Source: Frigidibacter sp. RF13
GTDB taxonomy: Bacteria; Pseudomonadota; Alphaproteobacteria; Rhodobacterales; Rhodobacteraceae
Assembly (NCBI RefSeq): GCF_026626305.1
Contig: NZ_JAPNUE010000001.1
Coordinates: 372,001 to 436,000 of the forward strand
Direction of reading: 5' to 3'
Length of the DNA: 64,000 nucleotides
A program made the position numbers and the translations under genes. Below the pieces are notes generated by a model, which saw only the letters and a list, made by a program, of their open reading frames with translations, did no database searches and was not told the DNA's origin. Shown in pieces: positions 15,049-23,788 of the stretch (positions are counted from its first letter, which is position 1; every line of letters begins with the position of its first letter).

Positions 15049-17142
15049 ATGGGAGATCTGGGCGGCGATCTGGTCGGATATGACCTTGCGAGCGGCGTGG
15101 CGACGATCACGCTGAACCATCCGCCTCTGAATGCTTTGTCCCACGCGTTGCGCGCGAGCCTCCTCGCGGCGCTGACCCGTGCCGAGGATGATCCCGCCGT
15201 CGGCGCCGTCGTGATCGAAGCAGCGGGCCGGAGCTGGCCGGTCGGTGCGGATATCCGCGAATTCGGCCAACCGCCGAAGGCGCCGGGCCTGCCAGAGCTA
15301 TGTACCCGGATCGAAGCCTGTGCCAAGCCGGTCATCGCGGTGATGCATGGCACGGCGCTCGGCGGCGGGCTGGAGCTGGCGCTGGCAACGGCCTACCGCG
15401 TGGCACAATCGGCGCTGAAGGTCGGGTTGCCCGAAGTGACGCTCGGGCTTCTGCCCGGCGCAGGCGGCACCCAGCGTCTGCCGCGCCTGATCGGGCCCGA
15501 GGCGGCGCTGGAGATGATGCTCGACGGCGCGCAGATGGGCGCGGAAAAGGCGCTGGCGCTTGGCCTCATCGACCTCGTGGTGAACGAAAATCCCGGCGAG
15601 GCGGCGCGGCGGCGGGCCGCCGATCATGTCAGCGGCAAGCGCCCGCTTGCCACCGCGACCGAGCGGACGGCGCGCAGCGCCATGCCCGCCGGGCGCTATC
15701 TGCAAGCGATCGAGGATGCACGGGTCGAGCCGCGCGGGGCGCATGAAAAGGCCGCCCCCCTGATCATCGACTGCGTCGAGGCGGCGCTGCTTCTGCCGCC
15801 TGCGCAGGGCTATGCGCGCGAAAGGGCCGCCTTCGAAGATCTGATGGCGACCGCGGAATCGCGGGCGCTGCGTCACGCCTTTCTGGCGGAACGGATTGCC
15901 ACGAAAAGCTTCGCGGCACCCGCAGATCTGCCGCAGATCGCCCGCGTCGCGATCATCGGCGGCGGCGGCATCGGCGCGAGCCTTGCGCCGCTTCTTTTGC
16001 GCAAGGGCCTCAGCGTCACGATCATCGAGGCCGACGCGACGAGCCTCGCGCGCGCGCTGACCATGATCGCACGGGCCGAGGAGGCGGCGGTCGCACTTGG
16101 CGATCAGACCGAGGCGGAGCGCGAAGCCTCCTGGGCGCGGCTGAGCGGCGCCCATGGCGCGATGAATGCAGCGGCGGCGGCCGATCTGGTGATCGACGCG
16201 ACAGCCGACGATCTGGGTCGGCGTGCGACGCTGCTCGCGACGCTTGGCGGGCTCATGCCGCATGATGCGCCGATCCTGTCGGTCACGCGCGCGCTTGATC
16301 CCGTGGCGCTTGCAGGCGCGACGGGGGATGCGTCGCTGCATGCCTCGATTTACCTGCGCGAACCGGTCCGGCGGCAGACGATTCTCGAAGTCGCCGCCAG
16401 TGACACGGCGAGCCCCGTGGTTCTGGGCGCCGCCGCCGCGCTGGCGCGCCATCTCGGCTGGCGGGTGGTGCGGCCCGGGCCGGTTCCGGGCTTCATCGCG
16501 CCCTGGCTCGACAGCGCGCTTGCCGACGCCGCCGACCGTTGCCTCGCGCGCGGCGCGCTGCCGGGCGAGATTGATCGGGCTTGCAAGCAGCTCGGGCTTA
16601 TCTCGGGCGCTTATGAGGCCGAGGATTTCTACGGACCCGCACATCCTCTCGTCGTGCACCGGCTTCGGCGCGCCGGCGTGAGCGAAGAACCTGTTGCCGC
16701 CGACCTGCGCCGCTGGCTGGTGGCCGAGGGCCGGTCCGGCCGCCGCCAGGGTAAGGGCTGGCATATCTACCGCGCCGACGGCAGCTGGCAGGCCGATCCG
16801 GCGATCGAGGCAGAGCTTTCGGGCGAACGGCCCCGGTTTCGCTTCCTGCCGGAGGATTTGCAGCGCCGCCTTCTGGCCGCGCTCGCCAATGCCGGGGCCT
16901 GGCTTCTCAGCGAGGGCCGCGCCCGCCGCCCGGCCGAGATCGACACGGTGGCGATGGCGCACGGCTTTCCGCGCTGGCGGGGCGGGCCGATGCGGGCCGC
17001 AGACGAGGCGGGGCTGCTTCTGATGCGCGATGATTTGCGGAAATGGGCGGACGAGGCCGGTGACGGGTTCTGGTCCCCCGCGCCGATCTGGGATGACTTG
17101 ATCCGCGAGGGCCGGAGCTACGGCGATCTGAACCGCGACTAA
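15049..17142 (+). CDS. FadB/FadJ-like enoyl-CoA hydratase/3-hydroxyacyl-CoA dehydrogenase with a degenerate second half
   Basis: A 697-residue bifunctional beta-oxidation protein. Residues 1 to about 190 form a crotonase domain with oxyanion-hole and both catalytic Glu regions intact (GTALGGGLELALA, GLPEVTLGLLPGAGGTQRL). From about 300, a 3-hydroxyacyl-CoA dehydrogenase NAD domain (AIIGGGGIGASLAPLLL) and a C-terminal domain follow. In the dehydrogenase, the expected catalytic-His motif (HFFNP-type) is replaced by IYLREPVRRQTILEV: a Tyr stands where the His should be, while the Glu is kept. The protein thus looks like a good hydratase/isomerase with a doubtful dehydrogenase. It is monocistronic, with no FadA beside it. 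Confidence 0.85.
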   Translation: MGDLGGDLVGYDLASGVATITLNHPPLNALSHALRASLLAALTRAEDDPAVGAVVIEAAGRSWPVGADIREFGQPPKAPGLPELCTRIEACAKPVIAVMHGTALGGGLELALATAYRVAQSALKVGLPEVTLGLLPGAGGTQRLPRLIGPEAALEMMLDGAQMGAEKALALGLIDLVVNENPGEAARRRAADHVSGKRPLATATERTARSAMPAGRYLQAIEDARVEPRGAHEKAAPLIIDCVEAALLLPPAQGYARERAAFEDLMATAESRALRHAFLAERIATKSFAAPADLPQIARVAIIGGGGIGASLAPLLLRKGLSVTIIEADATSLARALTMIARAEEAAVALGDQTEAEREASWARLSGAHGAMNAAAAADLVIDATADDLGRRATLLATLGGLMPHDAPILSVTRALDPVALAGATGDASLHASIYLREPVRRQTILEVAASDTASPVVLGAAAALARHLGWRVVRPGPVPGFIAPWLDSALADAADRCLARGALPGEIDRACKQLGLISGAYEAEDFYGPAHPLVVHRLRRAGVSEEPVAADLRRWLVAEGRSGRRQGKGWHIYRADGSWQADPAIEAELSGERPRFRFLPEDLQRRLLAALANAGAWLLSEGRARRPAEIDTVAMAHGFPRWRGGPMRAADEAGLLLMRDDLRKWADEAGDGFWSPAPIWDDLIREGRSYGDLNRD

Positions 17143-17238
17143 GCCGGTTGATCGGGGCGGAACCGAAATCTTTCAAAGATCTCGGACCGGACCCTTTGGA
17201 AAGGGTCCGACCGGATTTCGTGACGAAAACCGGCTTAG
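17139..17238. repeat. Nested inverted-repeat element between convergent genes
   Basis: Three nested dyads: outer arms CTAAGCCGGTT (17139-17149) and AACCGGCTTAG (17228-17238); middle arms CGAAATC (17164-17170) and GATTTCG (17214-17220); inner hairpin CGGACCCTTT/AAAGGGTCCG (17188-17197 and 17200-17209, loop GG). Both flanking genes take their TAA stop from the outer arms. It could serve as a bidirectional terminator or be a small non-autonomous element. Confidence 0.75.
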
Positions 17239-19292
17239 CGTCCGGTCCAGTCCGCCCGGTAGCGCACGATCTCGCGCCCCGGGAAAGCGGCGGCAAGGGC
17301 AGCTTCGTCCAGCATCTCGCTCTCGGCCAGCCAGATCGTGCCGCGAAGCCAGGGATCGTTCAGCATCAGCGCCGACCCCTTGTCGCCATTCTTTTCAACG
17401 ATCACGATCTTGCCGTCGAACCGTCCGTCCGACGCATCCTCGCGCACCGTCGGGTGGAAGCCATTATATTCGTAATATTTCGTCACCGCCCGCCAGGGCA
17501 GGAACACGCAAATCCCGAAGATGCAGGCATACCAGAAAAGTGCATCGATCTGCACATGCGCCTCTTCGCCCCGGTCGGGAAAGCGCTCGCGCAGCGCCAT
17601 GTAGCCGCGGGCCGAGAGGTAGAAAAGGGGGAAGGCCGCGAGGAACCAATAGCGCGGACCGATGTAATAGCTGTCGGCGAACCAGTAGAAATACATGGCA
17701 AGAACGACGGCGGCGATCACCGCGATCATCGCCCAGTCCGCCCGGTTCGGCCGCTGCCAAAGCAGGAAGGCAAGGACGAGAGCGAGCGAGCCGATTGACC
17801 AGCCCATCATGTCGAACTGCAGGCTGGCGGCGAGGTTGATCACATTCACCAGCCCCTCGGTCGCCGAATGGCCAGGCCAGAGATCAAGCGCACCCCAGCC
17901 GCCCGGCGGCCCGATCTCGGGTCCGAACCCATAGGCATTGGCGCCGGGCAGCCAGTTCCGGTCGATATAGAGCGTCAGCGGCTGCAGGAAGGCCGAGCCG
18001 GTCACATGTGCGTTGTAGAAAAGGGCGACGGAACCGGTCAAAGCGCAGCCCGCGCCATAGATCAGCGCCCGCCCGGGCCCGCCCATCGGCGCGAGCGCCA
18101 GAAGCCAGAGCCCGGTCAGCCCGCCCGCCACCAGCCCGTCGAGCGGCCGGGTCACGAAGATCCAGCCCATGGCGAGACCGGCAAGAAACAAGCGCCTCAG
18201 CGCGCCGCGCGGCCCGTCACCGGCCCTGAGGATCAGCCACCAGGCCAGAAGCATGAGGAACAGGGTCAGCGTATGGGTCATGAGCGAGGCGGCCATCGCG
18301 GCAAGCCAGGGCGAGGCCGCCATCATCATCGCCACCAGATCGGCCTGATCGCGGTCCGATAGTCGCTGGGCGATCGCATGGCCCAGCAGCACCGACAGCG
18401 CCGCCAGAACCGGACCGATCAGCCAGGGCACGCCTGCCAGAACGCCAAGCGCCAGTACCGCGGGCCAACCCGGTGCTGTCGCCGCATACCAGCGGCCGTC
18501 GGTCTGATCAAAGAGGTAGTACTCCAGACCCGGAGCCGCTGCTTCTGGCGGGGCAGGGGCGGTCAGTGCGCCGCCCGCGAACGTTTTGGCCTGGAAGAGG
18601 TAGGCCACCTCATCCTCGACATGCGGCATCCGCTCGAACGCATAGAAGGACAGAAGCAGGCTGACGACGAAAGCGACGACCGCAGGCGCGAGGGCGCTCA
18701 ACCTGTAAAGCCCGCTGATCGGGCTCTTCACCTGACTCATCGCCGCGAATGTCAGGAAATGGACAAGCGTAAGCCCCACCCCGAGAACTACATGCGCCGC
18801 ATAAGCAGCGGCAGCAGTCCGCACCATATAGTCGAGCACTGGCACCGAAAGAATACCGGTCATGAGGACGAAAAGCGTGATCTGGGCCAGCCCGAGCCTC
18901 TCATTCGCGGTCCGCATGACGCCGCGCAGACCGGCCCAGCCCAGGACCGCAAGCGCCGCCATCGCCTCCGCCCCGATCACACCCCAGGTCGCCCATTCCT
19001 TCCAGTTCTTGGGTTGAATACGGATCTCCGGGAACCAATCCGGCCGGGTGATGTAAAGCTGCGCCGCGCCGCCGGTGACGAGGAAGAAGGCAAGAATGCC
19101 GAACGCGATCGCCTCGCGCCGCGCGCAGATGCCGAAGACGATCGCAGCGACGCCGCCGACGGTGAAATACCAGCGGTCGATCAGCGCCGAAGGGCGCCCG
19201 TACATCTCGTCGGTCACAAGGATCGCCCCGACGATCAGCGCCACACCCAGCCAGATGGCGGCCGCGCCCAATACCCGCATCTCCGCCCTCAT
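17235..19292 (-). CDS. Polytopic GT-C-type glycosyltransferase
   Basis: A 685-residue inner-membrane protein with at least a dozen helices and a periplasmic C-terminal segment of about 100 residues. The first large loop has the acidic motif HVEDEVAYLFQAKTF, typical of the GT-39/83 group, which transfers sugars from polyprenol-phosphate donors to lipid or protein acceptors on the periplasmic side. It is translationally coupled (4-bp ATGA overlap) to a GT2 enzyme that makes such donors, so the two form a sugar-transfer pair. Acceptor and sugar are unknown. The stop codon lies in the nested inverted repeat shared with the convergent fad gene. Confidence 0.8.
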   Translation of the reverse strand: MRAEMRVLGAAAIWLGVALIVGAILVTDEMYGRPSALIDRWYFTVGGVAAIVFGICARREAIAFGILAFFLVTGGAAQLYITRPDWFPEIRIQPKNWKEWATWGVIGAEAMAALAVLGWAGLRGVMRTANERLGLAQITLFVLMTGILSVPVLDYMVRTAAAAYAAHVVLGVGLTLVHFLTFAAMSQVKSPISGLYRLSALAPAVVAFVVSLLLSFYAFERMPHVEDEVAYLFQAKTFAGGALTAPAPPEAAAPGLEYYLFDQTDGRWYAATAPGWPAVLALGVLAGVPWLIGPVLAALSVLLGHAIAQRLSDRDQADLVAMMMAASPWLAAMAASLMTHTLTLFLMLLAWWLILRAGDGPRGALRRLFLAGLAMGWIFVTRPLDGLVAGGLTGLWLLALAPMGGPGRALIYGAGCALTGSVALFYNAHVTGSAFLQPLTLYIDRNWLPGANAYGFGPEIGPPGGWGALDLWPGHSATEGLVNVINLAASLQFDMMGWSIGSLALVLAFLLWQRPNRADWAMIAVIAAVVLAMYFYWFADSYYIGPRYWFLAAFPLFYLSARGYMALRERFPDRGEEAHVQIDALFWYACIFGICVFLPWRAVTKYYEYNGFHPTVREDASDGRFDGKIVIVEKNGDKGSALMLNDPWLRGTIWLAESEMLDEAALAAAFPGREIVRYRADWTGR

Positions 19293-20293
19293 GCTCGCGC
19301 CTTTGCCTTGGCGATCCGGGCCGGGGGTGCCTCGGCCGCGCTCTCGTTGCCGATGTTCACCAGCTCGCGTTCGATCACCATCGGCCCGCCTCTGACCTGA
19401 TTGTGGATCGAGGTGATATATTCCCCGAGCATGCCGATGAAGAGAAGCTGGATACCGGAGAGGAAGAACAGCGCCACGATGATCGTGGTCGTCCCGCGTG
19501 GTCCTACGCCCCAGCCGAAAAGATAGGCCACAACCGAGAAAAGCGCGAAGAGGATCGAGGCCGCGGCAATCCCGGTTCCGACGAAGGTGCAGGCCCGCAT
19601 CGGCGCCTTGGTGAAGGCGAAGATCGCATTCAGCGCCTGATCGACCAGCATGAAGAGGTTGTGCTTCGAAACACCCCGCTTCCGCGCCCGCCAGGTATAG
19701 GGGATGATGATCCGCTTGAACCCGACCGAGGCGATGATGCCGCGGATATAGGGGTAATGGTCATTGTGCTTCAGCACCGCTTCCAGCACCTTGCGGTCGA
19801 TCAGCTGGAACTCTCCGACATCGGGCGACAGTTCGAAATCCGACAGCGCATTTACCAGACGGTAGAATATCTTGCGCGATGTTCTTAAGGCAAACGTCTC
19901 TTCCCGCGTTGACCGCGCGCCCGCCACGATCTCATAGCCCTGTTCCCACAGTTTCACGAACTCCGGCAGCAATTCCGGCGGGTCCTGCAGATCGACCGGC
20001 AACATCACGAGCGTCGCATCGCCCGTGGCATGGCGAAGCCCGTTGAAGGTCGACCGGAACACCCCGAAGTTCCGCGCATTCACCACGATCTTCACGCTCG
20101 GGTCCCTTGCCGCGATCCCTTTCAGGATCTCGACCGTGCGGTCGGAAGAGCAATTGTCGATGAAGATATGTTCGCGCTCATATCCCGGCAACTCACGCTC
20201 GAAGATGGCCCTGACCGTCTCGTGGCAGGCTTCGACATTGTCCTCTTCATTGTAGCAGGGCGAGACGATCGTGATCTTCTTCATGGGCTGCAT
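19289..20293 (-). CDS. GT2 polyprenol-phosphate glycosyltransferase (GtrB/DPM1-like)
   Basis: About 334 residues: a cytosolic GT2 domain (KKITIVSPCYNEEDN, then the DCSSDRT-type motif as FIDNCSSDRT, PVDLQDPPELLPEF, ARKRGVSKHN) followed by two C-terminal membrane helices, as in GtrB and ArnC. Such enzymes move a sugar from UDP/GDP-sugar to undecaprenyl or dolichyl phosphate. The start is uncertain: Met at 20293 or 20284 fits the family, while a GTG at 20320 would add nine residues without a better ribosome-binding site. It is coupled to the GT-C protein downstream, which would use the lipid-linked sugar after flipping. Confidence 0.85.
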   Translation of the reverse strand: MQPMKKITIVSPCYNEEDNVEACHETVRAIFERELPGYEREHIFIDNCSSDRTVEILKGIAARDPSVKIVVNARNFGVFRSTFNGLRHATGDATLVMLPVDLQDPPELLPEFVKLWEQGYEIVAGARSTREETFALRTSRKIFYRLVNALSDFELSPDVGEFQLIDRKVLEAVLKHNDHYPYIRGIIASVGFKRIIIPYTWRARKRGVSKHNLFMLVDQALNAIFAFTKAPMRACTFVGTGIAAASILFALFSVVAYLFGWGVGPRGTTTIIVALFFLSGIQLLFIGMLGEYITSIHNQVRGGPMVIERELVNIGNESAAEAPPARIAKAKARA

Positions 20294-20342
20294 CAATCTG
20301 TCGGGAAATGAAATGGGCACGACTCGGGCACGCTACGGGACT

Positions 20343-20440
20343 ATTGTTGCACGCTTCTAGCATGGACGGCGGCGGGAACAGCAGTCGGGCGGAAATTGTT
20401 GCCAAAAGCGCGCGCTTCTAAGACGGGGCGCAAGATTGTT
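20343..20440. repeat. Direct repeats in the intergenic region before the carnitine genes
   Basis: ATTGTTGC followed by CGCTTCTA occurs at 20343-20359 and at 20395-20420 (with a longer internal spacer). A third ATTGTT is at 20435-20440. The 300-bp region lies between the divergent GT2 gene and the carnitine cluster. These repeats may be regulator sites for either direction. I see no other gene in the region. Confidence 0.35.
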
Positions 20441-20591
20441 ACTGCCGCAGCCAGGTGACAAGCGCCTCAGCCGGCCTCAGTTTCCGAGGAGTACCTCAGT
20501 CGAAACTTGCGTAATTCATCTAAACTATTTCGCTTTGGGGTGAGTGCGCTCTGATTCCTCGGCTATCCTTTCCCGAAACGAGGAGGATTCC

Positions 20592-21509
20592 ATGCCGCTG
20601 TCCATGAACCGCGAAGTCTTCATCACCTGCGCTGTCACCGGATCGGGCGGCACACAGGACCGCAGCCCGCATGTGCCGCGCTCGCCCGAACAGATCGCGA
20701 ATTCGGCGATCGACGCCGCCAAGGCCGGCGCCGCCATCGTCCATTGCCACGTCCGCGACCCTGAAACCGGCAAGCCCTCGCGCGACCCGAAACTCTACCG
20801 CGAAGTGACCGAGCGTATCCGTGACAGCGCGACCGACGTCGTCCTGAACCTGACGGCCGGTATGGGCGGCGACATGGTGTTCGGCGATGTGGAAAACCCG
20901 CTGCCTCTGAATCCCAAGGGCACCGACATGGGCGGCGCCACGAACCGCATGGAACATGTCGTCGACTGCCTGCCGGAAATCTGCACGCTCGACTGCGGCA
21001 CGATGAACTTTGCCGAGGCCGATTATGTGATGACCAACACCCCCGGCATGCTGCGGGCGATGGGCGGCATGATGACGGCGGCGGGGGTGCTGCCGGAGAT
21101 CGAGGCCTTCGACACCGGCCATCTCTGGTTCGCGAAGGAACTGGTGAAAGAGGGCGTCCTGAAATCCCCGGCCATGGTCCAGCTTTGCATGGGCGTACCG
21201 TGGGGGGCGCCCAATGACCTCAACACCTTCATGGCGATGGTCAACAATGTGCCCGCCGACTGGAACTGGTCGGCCTTCTCCCTCGGCCGCGACCAGATGG
21301 CCTATGTTGCCGCAGCGGTGCTGGCGGGCGGCAACGTCCGCGTCGGGCTCGAGGACAACCTGTGGCTCGGCAAGGGCCAACTCGCGACCAACGCCCAACT
21401 CGTCGAGCGCGCGGTCACGATCATCGAGAACATGGGCGCGCGGGTTGTCGGACCGGACGAAGTACGGGCGCGGCTCGGCGTGACTAAGCGGGCGCCGAGG
21501 GGGCGCTGA
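20592..21509 (+). CDS. BKACE-family enzyme, probable betainyl-CoA thiolase
   Basis: A 305-residue (beta/alpha)8 barrel of the beta-keto acid cleavage (DUF849) family. Zinc ligands are His51 and His53 in HCHVRD, with a later Glu in VRVGLEDN. BKACE enzymes condense a beta-keto acid with acetyl-CoA and split it. Members encoded beside carnitine dehydrogenase take 3-dehydrocarnitine to betainyl-CoA and acetoacetate. The adjacent gene is exactly such a dehydrogenase, fused to the thioesterase for betainyl-CoA. Start at 20592, after a strong GAGGAGG. First gene of the carnitine operon. Generic annotation would be 3-keto-5-aminohexanoate cleavage enzyme; the context argues for carnitine. Confidence 0.88.
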   Translation: MPLSMNREVFITCAVTGSGGTQDRSPHVPRSPEQIANSAIDAAKAGAAIVHCHVRDPETGKPSRDPKLYREVTERIRDSATDVVLNLTAGMGGDMVFGDVENPLPLNPKGTDMGGATNRMEHVVDCLPEICTLDCGTMNFAEADYVMTNTPGMLRAMGGMMTAAGVLPEIEAFDTGHLWFAKELVKEGVLKSPAMVQLCMGVPWGAPNDLNTFMAMVNNVPADWNWSAFSLGRDQMAYVAAAVLAGGNVRVGLEDNLWLGKGQLATNAQLVERAVTIIENMGARVVGPDEVRARLGVTKRAPRGR

Positions 21510-21577
21510 TTGTCGGGACGCTGTCGGGACGGATGCCCGACGCGGGCGGGACAGAAAACAGACGGGTAGGGACGGCA

Positions 21578-23029
21578 ATGGCACGGAAAGCGGCAATCAT
21601 CGGGGGCGGGGTTATCGGTGGCGGTTGGGCGGCGCGCTTCCTGCTCAATGGCTGGGACGTGGCGGTCTTCGACCCCGATCCGCAGGCCGAACGCAAGATC
21701 GGTGAAGTGCTGGCAAACGCCCGTGCCGCACTGCCCGCGCTGTCGGACGTTCCGCTGCCGCCCGAGGGCAAGATCACCTTCTGCGGCACGATCACCGAAG
21801 CGGTGGAAGGCGCTGAATACATTCAGGAATCCGTCTCCGAACGACTTGGGCTGAAGCACCGGGTCTTCGCCCAGATCCAGCAGGCCTCGCACGGTGTACC
21901 GATCGGTTCCTCGACGAGCGGCTTCAAGCCCTCGGAACTGCAGGAGAACGCTGCCGACCCCTCGGTGATCTTCGTCGCCCACCCGTTCAACCCGGTCTAT
22001 CTTCTGCCGTTGGCCGAGGTCGTACCTAGCGCGAAATCAGACGCAAAAGTCATTGAGAACGCTAAGGAAATTCTCCGTGAAATCGGCATGTTCCCGCTGC
22101 ATGTCCGCAAGGAAATCGACGCCCATATCGCCGACCGCTTCCTCGAAGCCGTCTGGCGCGAGGCCCTTTGGCTGGTGAAGGATGGTGTTGCCACCACCGA
22201 GGAAATCGACGAGGCGATCCGCATGGGCTTCGGCCTGCGCTGGGGTCAGATGGGCCTCTTCGAGACCTACCGTATCGCCGGCGGCGAGGCAGGCATGAAG
22301 CACTTCCTCGCCCAGTTCGGGCCCTGCCTGACCTGGCCCTGGACCAAGCTCATGGATGTGCCTGAATTCAATGACGAATTGGTCGATCTGATCGCCGGTC
22401 AGTCCGACGAACAGTCGGGCAAATATTCGATCCGCGAGCTGGAGCGCATCCGCGACTCGAACCTCATCGGTTTCATGCGGGTCCTGAAAGACCGCAACTG
22501 GGGTGCGGGCAAGGTCCTGAAGGATCACGACAAGATGCTGGCCGCCAGGCTGCCCGAGCCCCCCAAGGCCGAGCCGATGGCGATGGCCCACATGCAGGTG
22601 CTGCCGGGATGGATCGACTATAACGGCCACATGACCGAAAGCCGGTATTTGTTCGCCTCTTCAGAAACTTCTGACAATTTTCTCAGGCTGATCGGGGCCG
22701 ACATGGACTATGTCGCCGGTGGCCACAGCTACTATACGGCCGAGACACATATCATGCATCTGGGCGAAGCAAAGCTTGGCGACCGGTTGACCGGTTCGGT
22801 GCAGGTGTTGCATGCCGACGAGAAGCGGCTCCATGTCTTCATCCGCATCACGCGCGGGGACGAGGTCGTGGCGAGCCTTGAACAGATGCTGCTGCATGTC
22901 GACATGAAGGCCGGCAAGACCTGCCCGGCGGCGCCGGAGGTGCTTGCGAAGCTCATGCCCATCGCCGAGGCGCACAAGGCACTGCCCATGCCGAAGGACG
23001 CCGGGCGTTTCTGTGGGCAGCGCAAGTGA
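21578..23029 (+). CDS. L-carnitine dehydrogenase fused to betainyl-CoA thioesterase
   Basis: A 483-residue bifunctional enzyme. Residues 1 to about 320 are an L-carnitine dehydrogenase of the 3-hydroxyacyl-CoA dehydrogenase fold: NAD loop GGGVIGGG (9-16) and catalytic His135 in VAHPFNPVYLLPLAEVV. From about 335 a hot-dog thioesterase follows (GWIDYNGHMTESRY, typical of the 4HBT family). The first half makes 3-dehydrocarnitine, the neighbouring BKACE converts it to betainyl-CoA, and the second half releases glycine betaine. This natural fusion is established in Rhizobiales and relatives. Start at 21578, after AGGGA. The final codons overlap the next gene's GTG. Confidence 0.9.
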   Translation: MARKAAIIGGGVIGGGWAARFLLNGWDVAVFDPDPQAERKIGEVLANARAALPALSDVPLPPEGKITFCGTITEAVEGAEYIQESVSERLGLKHRVFAQIQQASHGVPIGSSTSGFKPSELQENAADPSVIFVAHPFNPVYLLPLAEVVPSAKSDAKVIENAKEILREIGMFPLHVRKEIDAHIADRFLEAVWREALWLVKDGVATTEEIDEAIRMGFGLRWGQMGLFETYRIAGGEAGMKHFLAQFGPCLTWPWTKLMDVPEFNDELVDLIAGQSDEQSGKYSIRELERIRDSNLIGFMRVLKDRNWGAGKVLKDHDKMLAARLPEPPKAEPMAMAHMQVLPGWIDYNGHMTESRYLFASSETSDNFLRLIGADMDYVAGGHSYYTAETHIMHLGEAKLGDRLTGSVQVLHADEKRLHVFIRITRGDEVVASLEQMLLHVDMKAGKTCPAAPEVLAKLMPIAEAHKALPMPKDAGRFCGQRK

Positions 23030-23778
23030 GACGGGTCCTGATCACCGCCGGCGCAAATGGCATCGGCCTGGTGATGGCGCGGGCCTTTGCGGCTGCGGGC
23101 GACCGGGTCTGGGTCACTGACGTCGATCCCGCGGCAGTGGGCGCGGCGCCGGCGGGCATCAGGGCGACAGTATGCGATGCGGCCGAAGAAGATTGCATGG
23201 CGGCATTGTTCAGCGAAATCAGCGCTGAATGGGGCGGAATTGATGTTCTGTGCTCGAATGCCGGGATCAAGGGTCCGACGGCGGCCATCGAGGAGATGCC
23301 GCTGGACGGCTGGCACCAATGCCTGGCCGTCAACCTCGATGGCGCAATGCTGGCTGCCAAGCATGCCGCAAGACTGATGAAGCCTACCGGGTCGGGTGTG
23401 ATGATCTTCACCTCCTCGACTTCGGGCCTTTACGGCACACCTTACCGCGCGCCCTATGTGGCGGCAAAATGGGCCGTGATCGGTCTGATGAAGACGGTGG
23501 CGATGGAGCTTGGACCTTTTGGCATCCGCGCGAATGCCATCTGTCCGGGGTCGGTGAACGGCCCCCGAATCGACCGGGTGATCGAGGCGGAAGCGGAAGC
23601 CAAGGGCATGACGCCCGACGCTGTGCGGCAGGGCTATGCGGCGGGCACGGCGCTGAAACGCCTGTCGGACCCCGAAGACGTAGCCAGCATGGCGCTTTTC
23701 CTGGCCTCGGACGGTGCGCGCATGATCTCGGGTCAGGCGCTCGCTGTCGATGGCATGACCTACAACGTTGATCCGTAA
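23026..23778 (+). CDS. Short-chain dehydrogenase/reductase in the carnitine cluster
   Basis: A 250-residue SDR whose GTG start overlaps the stop of the carnitine dehydrogenase fusion by 4 bp. Nucleotide loop TAGANGIG at 7-14; the NNAG motif reads SNAG (77-80); catalytic Ser near 131, Tyr144 and Lys148 (YVAAK). End motif SGQALAVDGMTYNVDP. The substrate is not predictable from sequence. Position suggests oxidation or reduction of a hydroxy/keto intermediate of carnitine breakdown, perhaps 3-hydroxybutyrate from acetoacetate released by the thiolase, or a D-carnitine activity. I rate the family as certain and the role as inference. Confidence 0.8.
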   Translation: MRRVLITAGANGIGLVMARAFAAAGDRVWVTDVDPAAVGAAPAGIRATVCDAAEEDCMAALFSEISAEWGGIDVLCSNAGIKGPTAAIEEMPLDGWHQCLAVNLDGAMLAAKHAARLMKPTGSGVMIFTSSTSGLYGTPYRAPYVAAKWAVIGLMKTVAMELGPFGIRANAICPGSVNGPRIDRVIEAEAEAKGMTPDAVRQGYAAGTALKRLSDPEDVASMALFLASDGARMISGQALAVDGMTYNVDP

Positions 23779-23788
23779 GGAGAAGAAA

